A DNA stretch of 64,000 nucleotides from Gardnerella vaginalis (GCF_040427915.1 NZ_JBETXJ010000002.1:682001-746000); one strand, 5' to 3'; positions 1 through 9,264 are shown, numbered from the stretch's first letter. Notes: a model not told the origin generated them from the sequence alone. A program made the numbers and translations.

Positions 1-294
1 ATGATGTTTAAGGACGATCAGTGGCGTGAGCTTGTTGATTGCGTAAAAAGTGGCAATGATGGCAATAATGGTGAAAATAGCAGAAATAACGAAAATAATA
101 TGAGCGCGCTGGTTGAATTTGCGGCTCCATTGCTTGAGCGTGAATGGTCAAAGCATAAGGAAGATGTTCTTTGGGACCCAGAAGAGGCTAAGAAGCTTGC
201 AAAAGAAGAAGACGATAGAAAGTCTCGCGAAGCTCTTGCTGCTAAGTTTGCGCATGTGGAAGGTAATAAGGAATCAACGCAAGCTCTTGACTAG
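1..294 (+). CDS. Unrecognised protein, possibly the 3' end of a longer gene
   Basis: This frame is open from the first base of the window and encodes 97 residues ending in TAG, 27 bp before gltX. The window opens on two consecutive ATG codons, so the gene may be complete or may be cut by the window edge. The product is charged, with an Asn/Gly-rich stretch near residues 19-33 followed by a Glu/Lys-rich, probably helical C-terminus. I recognise no domain. Its closeness to gltX suggests co-transcription. The frame itself is convincing; the start and the function are unknown. Confidence 0.5.
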   Translation: MMFKDDQWRELVDCVKSGNDGNNGENSRNNENNMSALVEFAAPLLEREWSKHKEDVLWDPEEAKKLAKEEDDRKSREALAAKFAHVEGNKESTQALD

Positions 295-321
295 ATTGGC
301 ACGTCCGTAACGCGCGGCACA

Positions 322-1884
322 ATGGAACCTATGACTGATATCGAGGAAACTCAAGAAGTTGCTAATAATGCAACAAAATCCACAAAGCCTGAACTTCCAA
401 AGAATGTTCGTGTGCGTTTTTGCCCTTCGCCAACTGGTACACCTCACGTTGGCATGGTTCGTACAGCGCTGTTTAACTGGGCGGAGGCTCGCCATACTCA
501 CGGCAAATTGCTGTTCCGCATTGAAGATACTGATAATGAGCGCGATAGTGAGGAAAGCTACCAGCAGATTATTGAGGCTCTTCGCTGGCTCAATATTGAT
601 TGGGATGAGGGTATTGACGTTGGCGGAGATAACGGGCCATACCGCCAGTCCCAGCGTATGGAAATTTATAAAGATGTAGCGCAAAAGCTTTTTGATGCAG
701 GATACGCTTATGAGTCCTTCTCTACTCCTGAAGAAATTAAAGAGCGTAATATTGCAGCAGGTAGACCAGCTGAGTTTGGTTACGATGGCTACGATCGGAA
801 CCTTACTGAGGAACAGAAGCAAGCTTTCCGCGATGAAGGTCGTAAGCCTGCACTTCGCTTGAAGATGCCAAATGAAGACATTACTTTTAATGATTTAATT
901 CGTGGCGAAATCACTTTTAAAGCTGGATCTGTTCCTGATTATGTGATTGTTCGCCCGAATGGCGATCCACTTTACACGCTTACGAACCCTGTTGACGATG
1001 CGTTAATGGATGTAAATGTGGTTTTGCGCGGTGAGGATATTCTTAGCTCCACACCTCGTCAGATTGTGCTTTACCGTTATCTTATGGAAATGGGTATTGC
1101 TAAGGAAACTCCGCTTTACGGACACATGCCTTACGTTATGGGCGAAGGTAAGAAGAAGCTTTCTAAGCGAGACCCTGAGTCCAACTTGTTCTTGCATAGG
1201 GATAATGGCTTTATTCCAGAAGGCTTGTTGAACTATTTGGCTTTGCTTGGCTGGTCGATCGCTCCTGATCGTGACGTGTTCACTATGGAAGAAATGATTG
1301 AAAAGTTTGATGTGCGAGACGTTAAGGCAAATCCTGCACACTTCGACTTAGACAAAGCAATTTCCATTAACGCTGAGCATATTCGCATGCTTGATTCGCA
1401 AGATTTCTTGAATCGTTCTGTGCCTTACTTGCATAAGGATGGCGTAGTAAGCGCGGACAATTGGGATGCGTTAACTGACCGCGAGCGTGAAGTGCTCACC
1501 GCTGCTGCTTCTCTTGTTCAGCCTCGCGTGCGCTTGCTTGGTGAGGTCGCTGGAATGGTTGGCAGTTTGTTAAGCGAAGATGGCTACATTGAGCCAGATG
1601 ACGATGCGCGTAAACAGTTGAAGGAATCTGCAGGAGCTGTGCTTGACGCGGCTATCTCTGCTTTGAATGGCGTTGATGCTTCTGATTGGCATACTGATTC
1701 CTTGCACGAGCTTTTGAACAAGAAGCTTGTTGAGGAAGCTGGATACAAGCCGCGCTTGGCATTTGGTCCTGTGCGAGTTGCACTTTCTGGCCGTCGTGTT
1801 TCTCCGCCACTGTTTGAGTCCATGGAAATCGTGGGCAAAGACGTGACATTGGCGCGTTTGGCTGGATTGCGTGAGCATTTGTAA
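322..1884 (+). CDS. gltX: Glutamyl-tRNA synthetase
   Basis: Class I aminoacyl-tRNA synthetase that charges tRNA-Glu in the cytoplasm. The 520-residue product carries the HIGH-type signature in [10 protein letters not shown] near residues 35-44 and the KMSKS equivalent KKLSKRD near residue 277, followed by the usual all-helical anticodon-binding C-terminal half. Length matches the family. ATG 322 and ATG 331 are both possible starts; neither has a clear Shine-Dalgarno sequence and the first conserved block starts about 28 residues in. A strong terminator follows, and a tRNA-Glu gene, its substrate, lies about 180 bp downstream. Confidence 0.95.
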   Translation: MEPMTDIEETQEVANNATKSTKPELPKNVRVRFCPSPTGTPHVGMVRTALFNWAEARHTHGKLLFRIEDTDNERDSEESYQQIIEALRWLNIDWDEGIDVGGDNGPYRQSQRMEIYKDVAQKLFDAGYAYESFSTPEEIKERNIAAGRPAEFGYDGYDRNLTEEQKQAFRDEGRKPALRLKMPNEDITFNDLIRGEITFKAGSVPDYVIVRPNGDPLYTLTNPVDDALMDVNVVLRGEDILSSTPRQIVLYRYLMEMGIAKETPLYGHMPYVMGEGKKKLSKRDPESNLFLHRDNGFIPEGLLNYLALLGWSIAPDRDVFTMEEMIEKFDVRDVKANPAHFDLDKAISINAEHIRMLDSQDFLNRSVPYLHKDGVVSADNWDALTDREREVLTAAASLVQPRVRLLGEVAGMVGSLLSEDGYIEPDDDARKQLKESAGAVLDAAISALNGVDASDWHTDSLHELLNKKLVEEAGYKPRLAFGPVRVALSGRRVSPPLFESMEIVGKDVTLARLAGLREHL

Positions 1885-1909
1885 AAATGATTAAGCTTTA
1901 ACGCGATTT

Positions 1910-1952
1910 GCCCCAATGCTTGTTGATTTTTGCTTGCATTGGGGCATTTTTG
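1910..1952 (+). terminator. Rho-independent terminator of gltX
   Basis: A perfect 10-bp stem, GCCCCAATGC (1910-1919) with GCATTGGGGC (1936-1945), is followed by ATTTTTG. It sits 25 bp after the gltX stop. Confidence 0.9.
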
Positions 1953-1984
1953 TAGCTGATTTGGGGATTATTTTTCGTTTGGTA

Positions 1985-2026
1985 CGACACGCCGCGGTTG
2001 CGTATTGAGCAGTTATGTTGTAAAGT
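1985..2026 (+). promoter_or_regulatory. Promoter of the tRNA-Glu/tRNA-Gln unit with upstream CGACACGCC motif
   Basis: A TTGCGT -35 box (1998-2003) and a TAAAGT -10 box (2021-2026) are separated by 17 bp, placing a start about 30 bp before tRNA-Glu. The 9-mer CGACACGCC occupies 1985-1993, 4 bp upstream of the -35. The same arrangement recurs at six other promoters in this window. Confidence 0.55.
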
Positions 2027-2065
2027 CGACATTTGTTGCGTCAAGAGGCGTAGCAGATAAATGAA

Positions 2066-2138
2066 GCCCCCGTCGTCTAGCGGCCTAGGACTACGCCCTC
2101 TCACGGCGCCAACACCGGTTCAAATCCGGTCGGGGGTA
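2066..2138 (+). tRNA. tRNA-Glu (CTC anticodon)
   Basis: The cloverleaf folds with acceptor GCCCCCG (2066-2072) against CGGGGGT (2131-2137), T arm ACCGG-TTCAAAT-CCGGT at 2114-2130, and anticodon stem CGCC/GGCG around loop CTCTCAC, which gives anticodon CTC at 2100-2102. The 3' CCA is not encoded. It is followed 40 bp later by tRNA-Gln, probably on one transcript. Confidence 0.95.
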
Positions 2139-2177
2139 CAAGACGGAACGGTTCCAAGAGCCGCGAAGCCTGCCAAT

Positions 2178-2249
2178 TGGGGTATGGTGTAATTGGCAAC
2201 ACAGGTGATTCTGGTTCATCCATTCTTGGTTCGAGTCCAGGTACCCCAG
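2178..2249 (+). tRNA. tRNA-Gln (CTG anticodon)
   Basis: Acceptor TGGGGTA (2178-2184) pairs with TACCCCA (2242-2248). The anticodon stem GGTGA/TCATC encloses loop TTCTGGT, giving anticodon CTG at 2211-2213. CCA is not encoded. A terminator lies 8 bp downstream. Confidence 0.95.
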
Positions 2250-2256
2250 CGAATAA

Positions 2257-2283
2257 CCCTCGTATTTTGCGAGGGCTTTTTTG
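2257..2283 (+). terminator. Terminator of the tRNA-Glu/Gln unit
   Basis: Stem CCCTCG (2257-2262) pairs with CGAGGG (2270-2275) around a 7-nt loop and is followed by C and six T residues. Confidence 0.85.
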
Positions 2284-2561
2284 TATTTCAAAGATAAAAG
2301 ATATAGCTTACATTGCTCGTACTTTTCTTGTTTGTTATATTTGTATCGCGCATGAGACATTTGTAACGTTTTTCGACTGATTTTCGTTATATTTGCATCA
2401 TGTGAGCTACAAATATAACGCAAGCTATTGCTTCTGCTCTAATAGGCTCAGCGAATCGAGGTGATCTCGCGCATTGTGCAGCTCGAAGTCGTCGATTCGC
2501 GCAATATACACAAAGCATGACACAATAGTATGTAGTGTGTTTTTTGAAGGGAGCAGGTTCC

Positions 2562-4004
2562 GTGGGAAGTCGACAAACCTTACAGCGTTGGATGATTACA
2601 GTAGGTGGTGTCGAGCAGGCGCGCGTTGGAGCGGGTCAGTCTGTAGAGATCGGCAGAAAGCCTATACGACCTTTGCGCGAAGACGGTTTCATGCGTGTAG
2701 ACATTGTAGATAATAAGCGCTCAATGTCTAAAAGACATGCGCTTTTTATAGTAGACACAAGTGGCGTGGCTACTATTCGAGATTTGCATTCTACAAACGG
2801 AACTTATCTTGTAAACGAAAGCGGCGATTTGCTGCGATTAGATCCAGATGTTGATTTTCATATGCCAGACAGCATTGTTCGCATGCAATTTGGAGACGTG
2901 CCAATTGACTTTGTGCGTATAGAAGAGCCAGCTCCTTTGGTTGAAAATAGTGCGGAGCCTGTGCGCGACTTGTTCTCTTATGCGGCTGACGGCTCAATTA
3001 AAGAGCCAGATGCTTCGGATTTGTCGGTCGATGATATTCTTGATATTCGTGCTGGGGAGCCAACAGGTGTTTTCCGTGCACAGTCTGTTTCGCACCCTAA
3101 TTTAGTGTGGGATAATCAGTCCAAATTAAATGCTGCTGGTAAAGCTGATGATGTTTATAGTGCAAGTAAGACTGATATTTCAGTAAATCCTGTAAAACAA
3201 AGTGATCCAGTGATTGCTAGTCAGGTTGTTCTTCCTGTTGTGCGTGAAGATTTTGAGTCTGATGCAGAACCTCGTAATCTTTTTGATGATGCAGCACAAG
3301 TTAATGCAGCACAAGTTAATAGTGACAAAACTAATAGCGATGAAACTGTGAATCCAGATAATATTGTGGATAACAGTGCTGTTGCAGGTAATGCTGCTAT
3401 TTCTGACAACAGTGTTGTTGCAAATGATTCTTTTGATTCTCACGATGTTCAAGACGATTCTAAAATTCAGGACTCGCAAAATGTAGATGTTGAAAACGAG
3501 GATCACACAACGCAAGATCAGAATACTGAACAAAAAGAGATAGCAGAAATTCAAATCAATTATCAAGATGAGAATGAATTACAAGATGGGGCAGAAGATG
3601 AGTCGCAAGCAACCGACGATTCATTGCAAGATGAACCTCAAATTCAACTAAATCATGAACAATTCATTCAATCCAATTCAGTCAATATTCAAGAAGATTC
3701 GCAATACACTCCAGCTTTTGAACCAGGGTCTGTGTTCGAAAAAGTGTCAAATGGAGAATTCAATGCGCATAAAGAAATTGTACAAGCAGGTGGATTCACT
3801 TCGGAAGAAGCTCAGAAAACCACTGATTTCTCTAAGCAGTTTGAGATAGCAAAATATCAAGAATTACTTCCATTTTTAGCCATGAATACAAGTCTTTATG
3901 ACGATTTATACGCTTGGCTTTCAGCTCAAGGCAATGCAGACGTAGATGAAGCTTTAGCGCAAAATAGCGGGTATAACGCTTACCGCAACGCAGTAGGTTT
4001 ATAA
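2562..4004 (+). CDS. FHA-domain protein with acidic linker and LRV-like C-terminus
   Basis: The likely start is GTG 2562, because AAGGGAG at 2547-2553 lies 8 bp upstream; an in-frame ATG at 2535 lacks a ribosome site. The 480-residue product begins with a forkhead-associated domain showing the phosphothreonine-binding residues: G31-R32, S56, H59 and N79 of STNGTY. Roughly residues 110-400 form a low-complexity Asp/Asn/Gln/Glu-rich linker, probably disordered. The last 90 residues end in LYAWLSAQGNADVDEALAQN, which resembles a variant leucine-rich (LRV) repeat. It precedes the helicase-like gene by 18 bp, so the two are probably co-transcribed. By family knowledge FHA domains dock onto phosphothreonine partners, here perhaps targets of a PknB-type kinase. 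The biological role is not established. Confidence 0.8.
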   Translation: MGSRQTLQRWMITVGGVEQARVGAGQSVEIGRKPIRPLREDGFMRVDIVDNKRSMSKRHALFIVDTSGVATIRDLHSTNGTYLVNESGDLLRLDPDVDFHMPDSIVRMQFGDVPIDFVRIEEPAPLVENSAEPVRDLFSYAADGSIKEPDASDLSVDDILDIRAGEPTGVFRAQSVSHPNLVWDNQSKLNAAGKADDVYSASKTDISVNPVKQSDPVIASQVVLPVVREDFESDAEPRNLFDDAAQVNAAQVNSDKTNSDETVNPDNIVDNSAVAGNAAISDNSVVANDSFDSHDVQDDSKIQDSQNVDVENEDHTTQDQNTEQKEIAEIQINYQDENELQDGAEDESQATDDSLQDEPQIQLNHEQFIQSNSVNIQEDSQYTPAFEPGSVFEKVSNGEFNAHKEIVQAGGFTSEEAQKTTDFSKQFEIAKYQELLPFLAMNTSLYDDLYAWLSAQGNADVDEALAQNSGYNAYRNAVGL

Positions 4005-4022
4005 ACAGGGGAGTTTAGTAGT

Positions 4023-7000
4023 ATGAGCGGCGAACAGAATGATTTTATAAGCCAAGTAAATCAAGCGCATAATGCGAGTGAACAAAATTATCAAGAAGCT
4101 TACGGGCAGAATGCGCAAATAAAGCATGAAAGTGCGCAGGCTACAGCTTCGCGAGATGAAAAGTTAAGGCGAATAAACTCTTGGCGTGAACAATACAAGT
4201 CACAGCTTGCGCCTTCGCCGCTTGAAGACATAACGAAACTTTCCGCACAATTAGAATTAACGCATGCTCACCCATCTGGGATAGCGCAACTTTTTGCGAG
4301 TGGAAAAGTAACTCTTCAGGCGTTATTCCGCGATTCTGGAATGTTGCGCGCAGCAGGGCGCAGACTAGACAGGGTTTTTGAAGATAGAGACAATAAAGCG
4401 CACGAAAATGGTGTTTCGGAGCTTTCGCTTGTTGTTGGAGTGGCATCGTGGAGCGGTAATCATGTGCCAGTTTTAACATACCCAGTGCGAGTTATTCGAG
4501 ACTCTGGCAAGGATGAAACATACGCAACAATCTACTTTTCTGGCAATGTGCGCTTAAACCATGCTCTTGTTCTTAGATTGCAAGAGAGAGGCGTGAATCT
4601 TAGTGAAGATGCGCTTTTTGACGGCGCAAACTATGAAAGCGGAACACCAGAAACGTCAGCTGTTTTTGATGCAATTTGTGCATCTGCTCGCAGCGTGTTC
4701 CCAGATTTTGATATTGAACGAGATATTGTTCTTGGATGTTTTACTGATTCGGGATCCAGATTTTTGGCTGAAACCGCTCAGATTTTGCAGGCGCTTAAAG
4801 TTGGGAATGTTGGAAACACTATGATTGATGCGGTTGCTGGCGATGAGCGTGCGCTTCAAGAGTTGGCGGCAAATGATAGGCAAGAGTATTCTCCACTAGA
4901 TGTAGACCCTCATGGTGAATATGAAGTCGGTGATGTAGATAATGTTGTACGTTATGCATCTGGTTTAGCTGCTAATGGCGTTTCTCTGGCTTTAGACGTG
5001 GATGCTGGATCTGATTCTGCTTCTATCGCGGCTGCAATTTCTTCACGCTGTGTTCTTGCTGGAAAGTCCATTTTATATGTTCCAAATGTTATGGAACAAC
5101 AGCGTCGATTCCGTCATGCTCTTAGTGCGAATGAGATTTCTTCGCTTGCGCTAGACGTTTCGGATTCTCACCTTGCGAAACATGTGGATTCTCAGCTCAT
5201 AGCTGCAGTTGGGGCGCGTCAAAGCGTTGCTTCTAGCCGTTTTGAGCAGGTTTGTGACGAGTTAGTTGGTGTTAAAACTCGTTTAAATCGTTATTTGGGA
5301 GACTTGCACGGAGTAGATGAGCGTTGGGGTGTATCAGCGTATCAGACAATGCAAAATCTTGCTGCTATTGCAATGTTGCCTACTCATCCTTGTACTCATG
5401 TAAGACTAGATGTTGCTGCTGCAAGATCGCTTTCTGGTCATTTAGATGAATGGGCGCAAAAATTACATCAAGCAGATGAGCTTGGAGAATTTACGATAAA
5501 GCCTGAAGATACCCCGTGGTTTGGCGCGTCTTTGTTCAATGAGAATGAGGCTGTTGCTGTATATCAGCGCGTTGTAGATGTTCTACTAAAGCTCCTTCCT
5601 GCAGCACGCGAACATGTTAAATCAACTGTTCAAAACTGCGGTTTCCCTGTTCCTGCTACCGCACGCGAATGGGGTAGACAGGTTACGGTGTTAAAGAATC
5701 TTCGCCGAGTTTTAGATGTTTTCCAAGCAGATATTTTTGAACGTGATCTTAGCGCGATGATTGAAGCAAGTAAGCCTAAAGCTGTTCGCAAGCGTGAAGG
5801 TACAGTAATGGGCTTCTGGGAGCGTAGACGTCATATTAAAGAAGCGCGTAGTCTTTTGCGTGTAGGAGCTAAAGTAGATGATCTTCATGAGGCTTTGAAG
5901 ATTGTTGCTCAGCAAGCTGCTCAGTGGCGTACTTTTGTTCCTCATGGAGGGTGGCCTGTGTTACCGCCTAAGTTAGATGAGATTGTTAGTACTCAGGAGC
6001 TTTTGGATCGTAATCTTGTAGCTCTTGATGCTGTTCTTTCCACCACGCGTTTGGGTGCTGATCTTGAAAATGTTGAGTTTACTAAACTTGATGAGCGTTT
6101 ACAGGCTTTACATGACGATCGTGCTTCCTTAGATACTTTACCTGGTAGGTGTGTGATTGAGCGCGATTTACGCGGTGTTGGTTTAGAAGACCTTGTTTGC
6201 GATTTGCGTAGGCGTAATGTTACTGGTTCTGCGTTAGATGGTGAGCTTCACTTGGCTTGGTGGACTACGGTTTTTGAAGATATCGTTAATTCTTCCGCGA
6301 TTATTTCTAACCAAGATGGTTCGGCTATGCAAGATGCTTCTGACCGTTTTGTTCAGGTAGATACTGAGCACGTGCGCTCTGTGGGACCTATGGTTCAACA
6401 AGAGACTCTAAAACGTTTGTGTGAACTACTTTTCTCTAGGTCTCAGGAAGCTAATCAGCTTCACACAACTCTGGCAAGTAATAGTTCTGGCGTGACTTTT
6501 ACCAAATTGATGAATTCTCATGCAGATCTTCTTCTTGCTGCTAAGCCAATTATGGTTGCTATGCCTTCTACTTTGACTATGATGACTGAATTTAAGCCGA
6601 TTGTAGACATTGTGATCCTTGATTCTGTTGAGCATTTGAGCAATATTGAGCTTCTTAGCATTCTCGCTCGTGCTCGCCAAGTTGTAGTTATTGCTCATAA
6701 GAATACGGTAAGTTCACAGAGCGTTAACGATTTAATTAGTGTTTTGCCTTCTGTACATGTTAAATCTCGTGCTACTAGGCGTTCGCTTCGTCTTGCCAAT
6801 TTCCTTGAAAATCATGGGTATGGTTCGCTTCGTCACGATGTTCCTGTAGATAGAATGCAAGGTAAAGTTAAGCTTCACCAAGTTGAGGCTTCTGGTGTTC
6901 CTGTTATGTCTACTGGTTTGATTGAGAGCAGCCAGAGGGAAATTGACGAGGTTGTTTCCTTGATAAAACAGCGTGCTACGACTTTCACTGTAGTTTCTTC

Positions 7001-7844
7001 CAGCTATGTTCTTGCAGTTGTAACTCTTACAAGTGTGTTTAGGAATCGTTTAGGAGCGGAGCTTAAGGCTCTTGCTATTAAAGATGAAAATATGAATAGA
7101 TTCCTTCGTCATGTTCGTCTTGTAGATGCTAGTGAGTCTGTTGGTGCTACCGCTACTGATGTTATTCTTTCATTATGCTATGCAAAAACTTCGCACGGTA
7201 GGCTTTTGCAACAATTTGGTGTTTTGGAAGAAGAAGGCGGTAAGGGCATACTGCTTGATTCGCTAGCGTTAGCTCGTAGGAATTTAGATATTGTTTGCGC
7301 GTTTAAATCTAGTGATATGGAAGATGAACGTTTGCATCAGGATGGTCCTAAGCTACTTAAAGAATTGCTTATTTGGGCTGAGCAGCTGGATGATAGTCCA
7401 GTAAATCCAACTGATTTTGACGAACCAAAACCTGAATATGATCAAGATAAGTCAGAAGATAAGTCAGAATCTGCAGGTACAAGTGTGGAGGCTTTTGATT
7501 CTTCAGTAGACAGTTTTAATAATGTTTTGTTTACTGATTTGGCGGATCGTATTCGCGCTCGCGGATTGTGCGTAGCGGTGAATTACGGATTTGATAAGGA
7601 ACACAGTATTCCTCTTGTTGTTGGTTTGCCAGATAAGCCTTTTGCTCTTGCCGTTTTAACGGATGATATGAGATTCATGAATATAGAATCAACGCGTGAA
7701 CGTCATCGCATGTTTGCTCAAGATCTAGAGTATCTTGGCTGGTCTGTTATGAATGTTTGGAGCGTTGGAGCATTCGTAAATCCTGAAAAAGAGGTTGAGC
7801 GAGTTGTTTCTAGAATAGGCGAGCTTTACGGTGAAGATCAGTGA
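4023..7844 (+). CDS. Large SF1 helicase-like protein with C-terminal restriction-endonuclease-like domain, motifs degenerate
   Basis: A 1273-residue protein with GGGGAG just upstream of ATG 4023. The layout follows actinobacterial DUF4011/SF1 helicase-type proteins: an N-terminal region of about 270 residues with the family-like LTYPVRVIR and VLGCFTDSG blocks, an ATPase region, a long middle with charged helices, and a C-terminal domain (about residues 1165-1270) resembling the MTES_1575/DUF559-type nuclease fold, including LEYLGWSVMNVWSVGAFVNP. The Walker A position near residue 325 reads DVDAGSDSASIA instead of GxxGxGKT/S, and the Walker B position near residue 865 reads DIVILDSVEH instead of DE. 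In the nuclease domain the usual E-x-D-G motif reads AVLTDD. I infer a non-hydrolysing or scaffold-like protein. It lies between the FHA gene and a small basic protein gene in one apparent operon. Confidence 0.7.
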   Translation: MSGEQNDFISQVNQAHNASEQNYQEAYGQNAQIKHESAQATASRDEKLRRINSWREQYKSQLAPSPLEDITKLSAQLELTHAHPSGIAQLFASGKVTLQALFRDSGMLRAAGRRLDRVFEDRDNKAHENGVSELSLVVGVASWSGNHVPVLTYPVRVIRDSGKDETYATIYFSGNVRLNHALVLRLQERGVNLSEDALFDGANYESGTPETSAVFDAICASARSVFPDFDIERDIVLGCFTDSGSRFLAETAQILQALKVGNVGNTMIDAVAGDERALQELAANDRQEYSPLDVDPHGEYEVGDVDNVVRYASGLAANGVSLALDVDAGSDSASIAAAISSRCVLAGKSILYVPNVMEQQRRFRHALSANEISSLALDVSDSHLAKHVDSQLIAAVGARQSVASSRFEQVCDELVGVKTRLNRYLGDLHGVDERWGVSAYQTMQNLAAIAMLPTHPCTHVRLDVAAARSLSGHLDEWAQKLHQADELGEFTIKPEDTPWFGASLFNENEAVAVYQRVVDVLLKLLPAAREHVKSTVQNCGFPVPATAREWGRQVTVLKNLRRVLDVFQADIFERDLSAMIEASKPKAVRKREGTVMGFWERRRHIKEARSLLRVGAKVDDLHEALKIVAQQAAQWRTFVPHGGWPVLPPKLDEIVSTQELLDRNLVALDAVLSTTRLGADLENVEFTKLDERLQALHDDRASLDTLPGRCVIERDLRGVGLEDLVCDLRRRNVTGSALDGELHLAWWTTVFEDIVNSSAIISNQDGSAMQDASDRFVQVDTEHVRSVGPMVQQETLKRLCELLFSRSQEANQLHTTLASNSSGVTFTKLMNSHADLLLAAKPIMVAMPSTLTMMTEFKPIVDIVILDSVEHLSNIELLSILARARQVVVIAHKNTVSSQSVNDLISVLPSVHVKSRATRRSLRLANFLENHGYGSLRHDVPVDRMQGKVKLHQVEASGVPVMSTGLIESSQREIDEVVSLIKQRATTFTVVSSSYVLAVVTLTSVFRNRLGAELKALAIKDENMNRFLRHVRLVDASESVGATATDVILSLCYAKTSHGRLLQQFGVLEEEGGKGILLDSLALARRNLDIVCAFKSSDMEDERLHQDGPKLLKELLIWAEQLDDSPVNPTDFDEPKPEYDQDKSEDKSESAGTSVEAFDSSVDSFNNVLFTDLADRIRARGLCVAVNYGFDKEHSIPLVVGLPDKPFALAVLTDDMRFMNIESTRERHRMFAQDLEYLGWSVMNVWSVGAFVNPEKEVERVVSRIGELYGEDQ

Positions 7845-7864
7845 GCTGTGGTAGGTGACTATAG

Positions 7865-8068
7865 GTGAGTGACTATAATCCCAATCGTAGATGTTCTAGA
7901 ACGCATAATCGAGTAGTTCGTAAAGGCTCTGAGCTTTTTGATGCTGATGGCGTTAAGCTGGAGCCTTCGGATTTTCAGACTTTAGACCAGCGCTCTAAAG
8001 ATGACGATAATCGTATTCTTGGAGAGCTTCCACCTCATTGGGCAGTTTTTAGTGAACGTGGTAGATAA
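7865..8068 (+). CDS. Small basic conserved-looking protein of unknown function
   Basis: A GTG-initiated 67-residue protein starting 20 bp after the helicase-like gene and in the same direction. It is rich in Arg, Asn and Asp (N-terminus MSDYNPNRRCSRTHNRVVRK) and ends with LPPHWAVFSERGR. There is no signal peptide or membrane segment. The only Cys is at position 10, so it is not a zinc ribbon. Its spacing suggests it is the third gene of the FHA unit. The stop lies 7 bp before the stop of the convergent SAF-domain gene. The function is unknown. Confidence 0.7.
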   Translation: MSDYNPNRRCSRTHNRVVRKGSELFDADGVKLEPSDFQTLDQRSKDDDNRILGELPPHWAVFSERGR

Positions 8069-8075
8069 GGCTGTT

Positions 8076-8747
8076 TTATCCTCGTATTGCAATAACCGCA
8101 AGGTTTGGAATAATAGATTGTGTATTTATTATCTGTAACGCAGACTCTGCAGACATGGCTAGTAACGCGTTTTGAGATGAATTACCTGTTTTGACTACTA
8201 TTACGTCGCGGATAAATGAAATGTTTTTGTTTTCTTGAATAATGTCATTCTCGTTATTATCTCCTCTTGAAACTTTGCTAAATGCTATTGAAATATTTTC
8301 GCCAATGTTTAAATCTTGGTTGTTGCTTGCCAGTTTTATTGAAATCGTTGTAAATCCTGGTGGAATTTTTGCTTGTTGTGTAATCTGACTAGTAAAAATA
8401 GGCATGCCATATTTGATATTGCAGGTTGCGATAATAGCATTTTTGATCAAATCTTTATTAATAACATGATTAAAAACACCGTTTTTTGGCACGTTAACAT
8501 AAGATAAATCGTCTTGTTTAATAAGAGTGCCTTTAGATATATCTCTAATTGCTACAGGTATGATTTGCGTTTCTTGACAGCTAGTAATCATATTTATTGC
8601 AATAAGTGTTGCAACGCTAATAAAAAATACGGTAAGCGCATTTAACAAAAGTGCTTTCTGCCTGCGTTTTAAAAGCATGGCTGGCACTTGATTTTCGTGC
8701 GCATCATGCGTGCTAGATGTGTTTTTTAATATTGATATCATGCTCAT
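8076..8747 (-). CDS. SAF-domain membrane protein, CpaB/RcpC-like
   Basis: A 223-residue protein with an N-terminal cytoplasmic segment, one transmembrane helix (about residues 33-53, LLNALTVFFISVATLIAI) and an extracytoplasmic SAF fold starting IIPVAIRDISKGTLIKQDDL, typical of Flp-pilus assembly CpaB/RcpC proteins. No other pilus gene is present nearby. In actinobacteria a stand-alone SAF gene often sits beside an FmdB zinc-ribbon gene, as here, so a pilus role is doubtful. It is convergent with the preceding small gene and upstream of nothing on its own strand except fmdB. Confidence 0.75.
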   Translation of the reverse strand: MSMISILKNTSSTHDAHENQVPAMLLKRRQKALLLNALTVFFISVATLIAINMITSCQETQIIPVAIRDISKGTLIKQDDLSYVNVPKNGVFNHVINKDLIKNAIIATCNIKYGMPIFTSQITQQAKIPPGFTTISIKLASNNQDLNIGENISIAFSKVSRGDNNENDIIQENKNISFIRDVIVVKTGNSSQNALLAMSAESALQIINTQSIIPNLAVIAIRG

Positions 8748-8844
8748 AGAAGCATCATCTAATAAAAGGTGATGCTTCTACAAGATATTTTTGTCAATGT
8801 GGTTAAAGGTTATTTTCTATTGTAAATCAGATGATTTTTATACA

Positions 8845-8899
8845 CTTTTCCACAAATTGGTTAATAAGCGAAATTGCTTATGCACATTTCCACAAATTG
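8845..8899. repeat. Pair of TTTCCACAAATTG direct repeats
   Basis: The 13-mer TTTCCACAAATTG occurs twice about 40 bp apart, in the gap between the SAF gene and fmdB. The first copy reads TTTTCCACA, which fits the relaxed DnaA-box pattern TTWTNCACA. No gene is visible in 8748-8918. Confidence 0.4.
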
Positions 8900-8918
8900 T
8901 TTGTATCTGCTTGAAAAA

Positions 8919-9095
8919 TTATTTATCAGTGCGATAAAATCCACTACCTTTAAAATTGATTGGTGGTGCAGAAAACACCTTACGAAGCTCTGGTTTTCCG
9001 CATTTTGGACACACTGTAATTGGGTCATCCTCAAACGATTGATATTCCGAAAAATCATATCCACATTGCTTGCAACGGTAATGATAAGTAGGCAA
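8919..9095 (-). CDS. FmdB-family zinc-ribbon protein with TTG start
   Basis: A 58-residue protein translated from TTG 9095, with GGAGG at 9101-9105 five bases upstream. It begins PTYHYRCKQCGYDFSEYQSF and has two zinc knuckles, CKQC and CPKC, followed by LRKVFSAPPINFKGSGFY, the hallmark of the FmdB putative regulatory family. A normal-length family member would be 55-110 residues. The non-ATG start makes it easy to miss. It lies next to the SAF gene, a common actinobacterial pairing. The molecular function of the family is poorly defined. Confidence 0.88.
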   Translation of the reverse strand: MPTYHYRCKQCGYDFSEYQSFEDDPITVCPKCGKPELRKVFSAPPINFKGSGFYRTDK

Positions 9096-9223
9096 CGGTT
9101 CCTCCGATCTTTATTTCCATCACATATCCTAGCTCATGCCCGCACCGCATGAAAGATGACTTAAAATATACGCAAAAAGACGCAGTAATTTGTAAAAATT
9201 TAATGTAATAATTCCTATAATTG

Positions 9224-9264
9224 CGACACGCCGAATTGATTTTGGCTCTTCACATCCGTAACGC
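9224..9264 (+). promoter_or_regulatory. Probable sepX-like gene promoter with CGACACGCC motif
   Basis: CGACACGCC at 9224-9232 is followed 3 bp later by TTGATT (9236-9241), a 17-bp spacer and TAACGC (9259-9264), a weak -10. The TATAAT-like TATAATTG just before the motif is an alternative -10. Confidence 0.4.

Noticed and set aside
8861..9152. Open frames of 67 and 92 codons over the FmdB region
   Set aside because: They are in other frames; the TTG-initiated minus-strand frame carries the zinc-ribbon signature.
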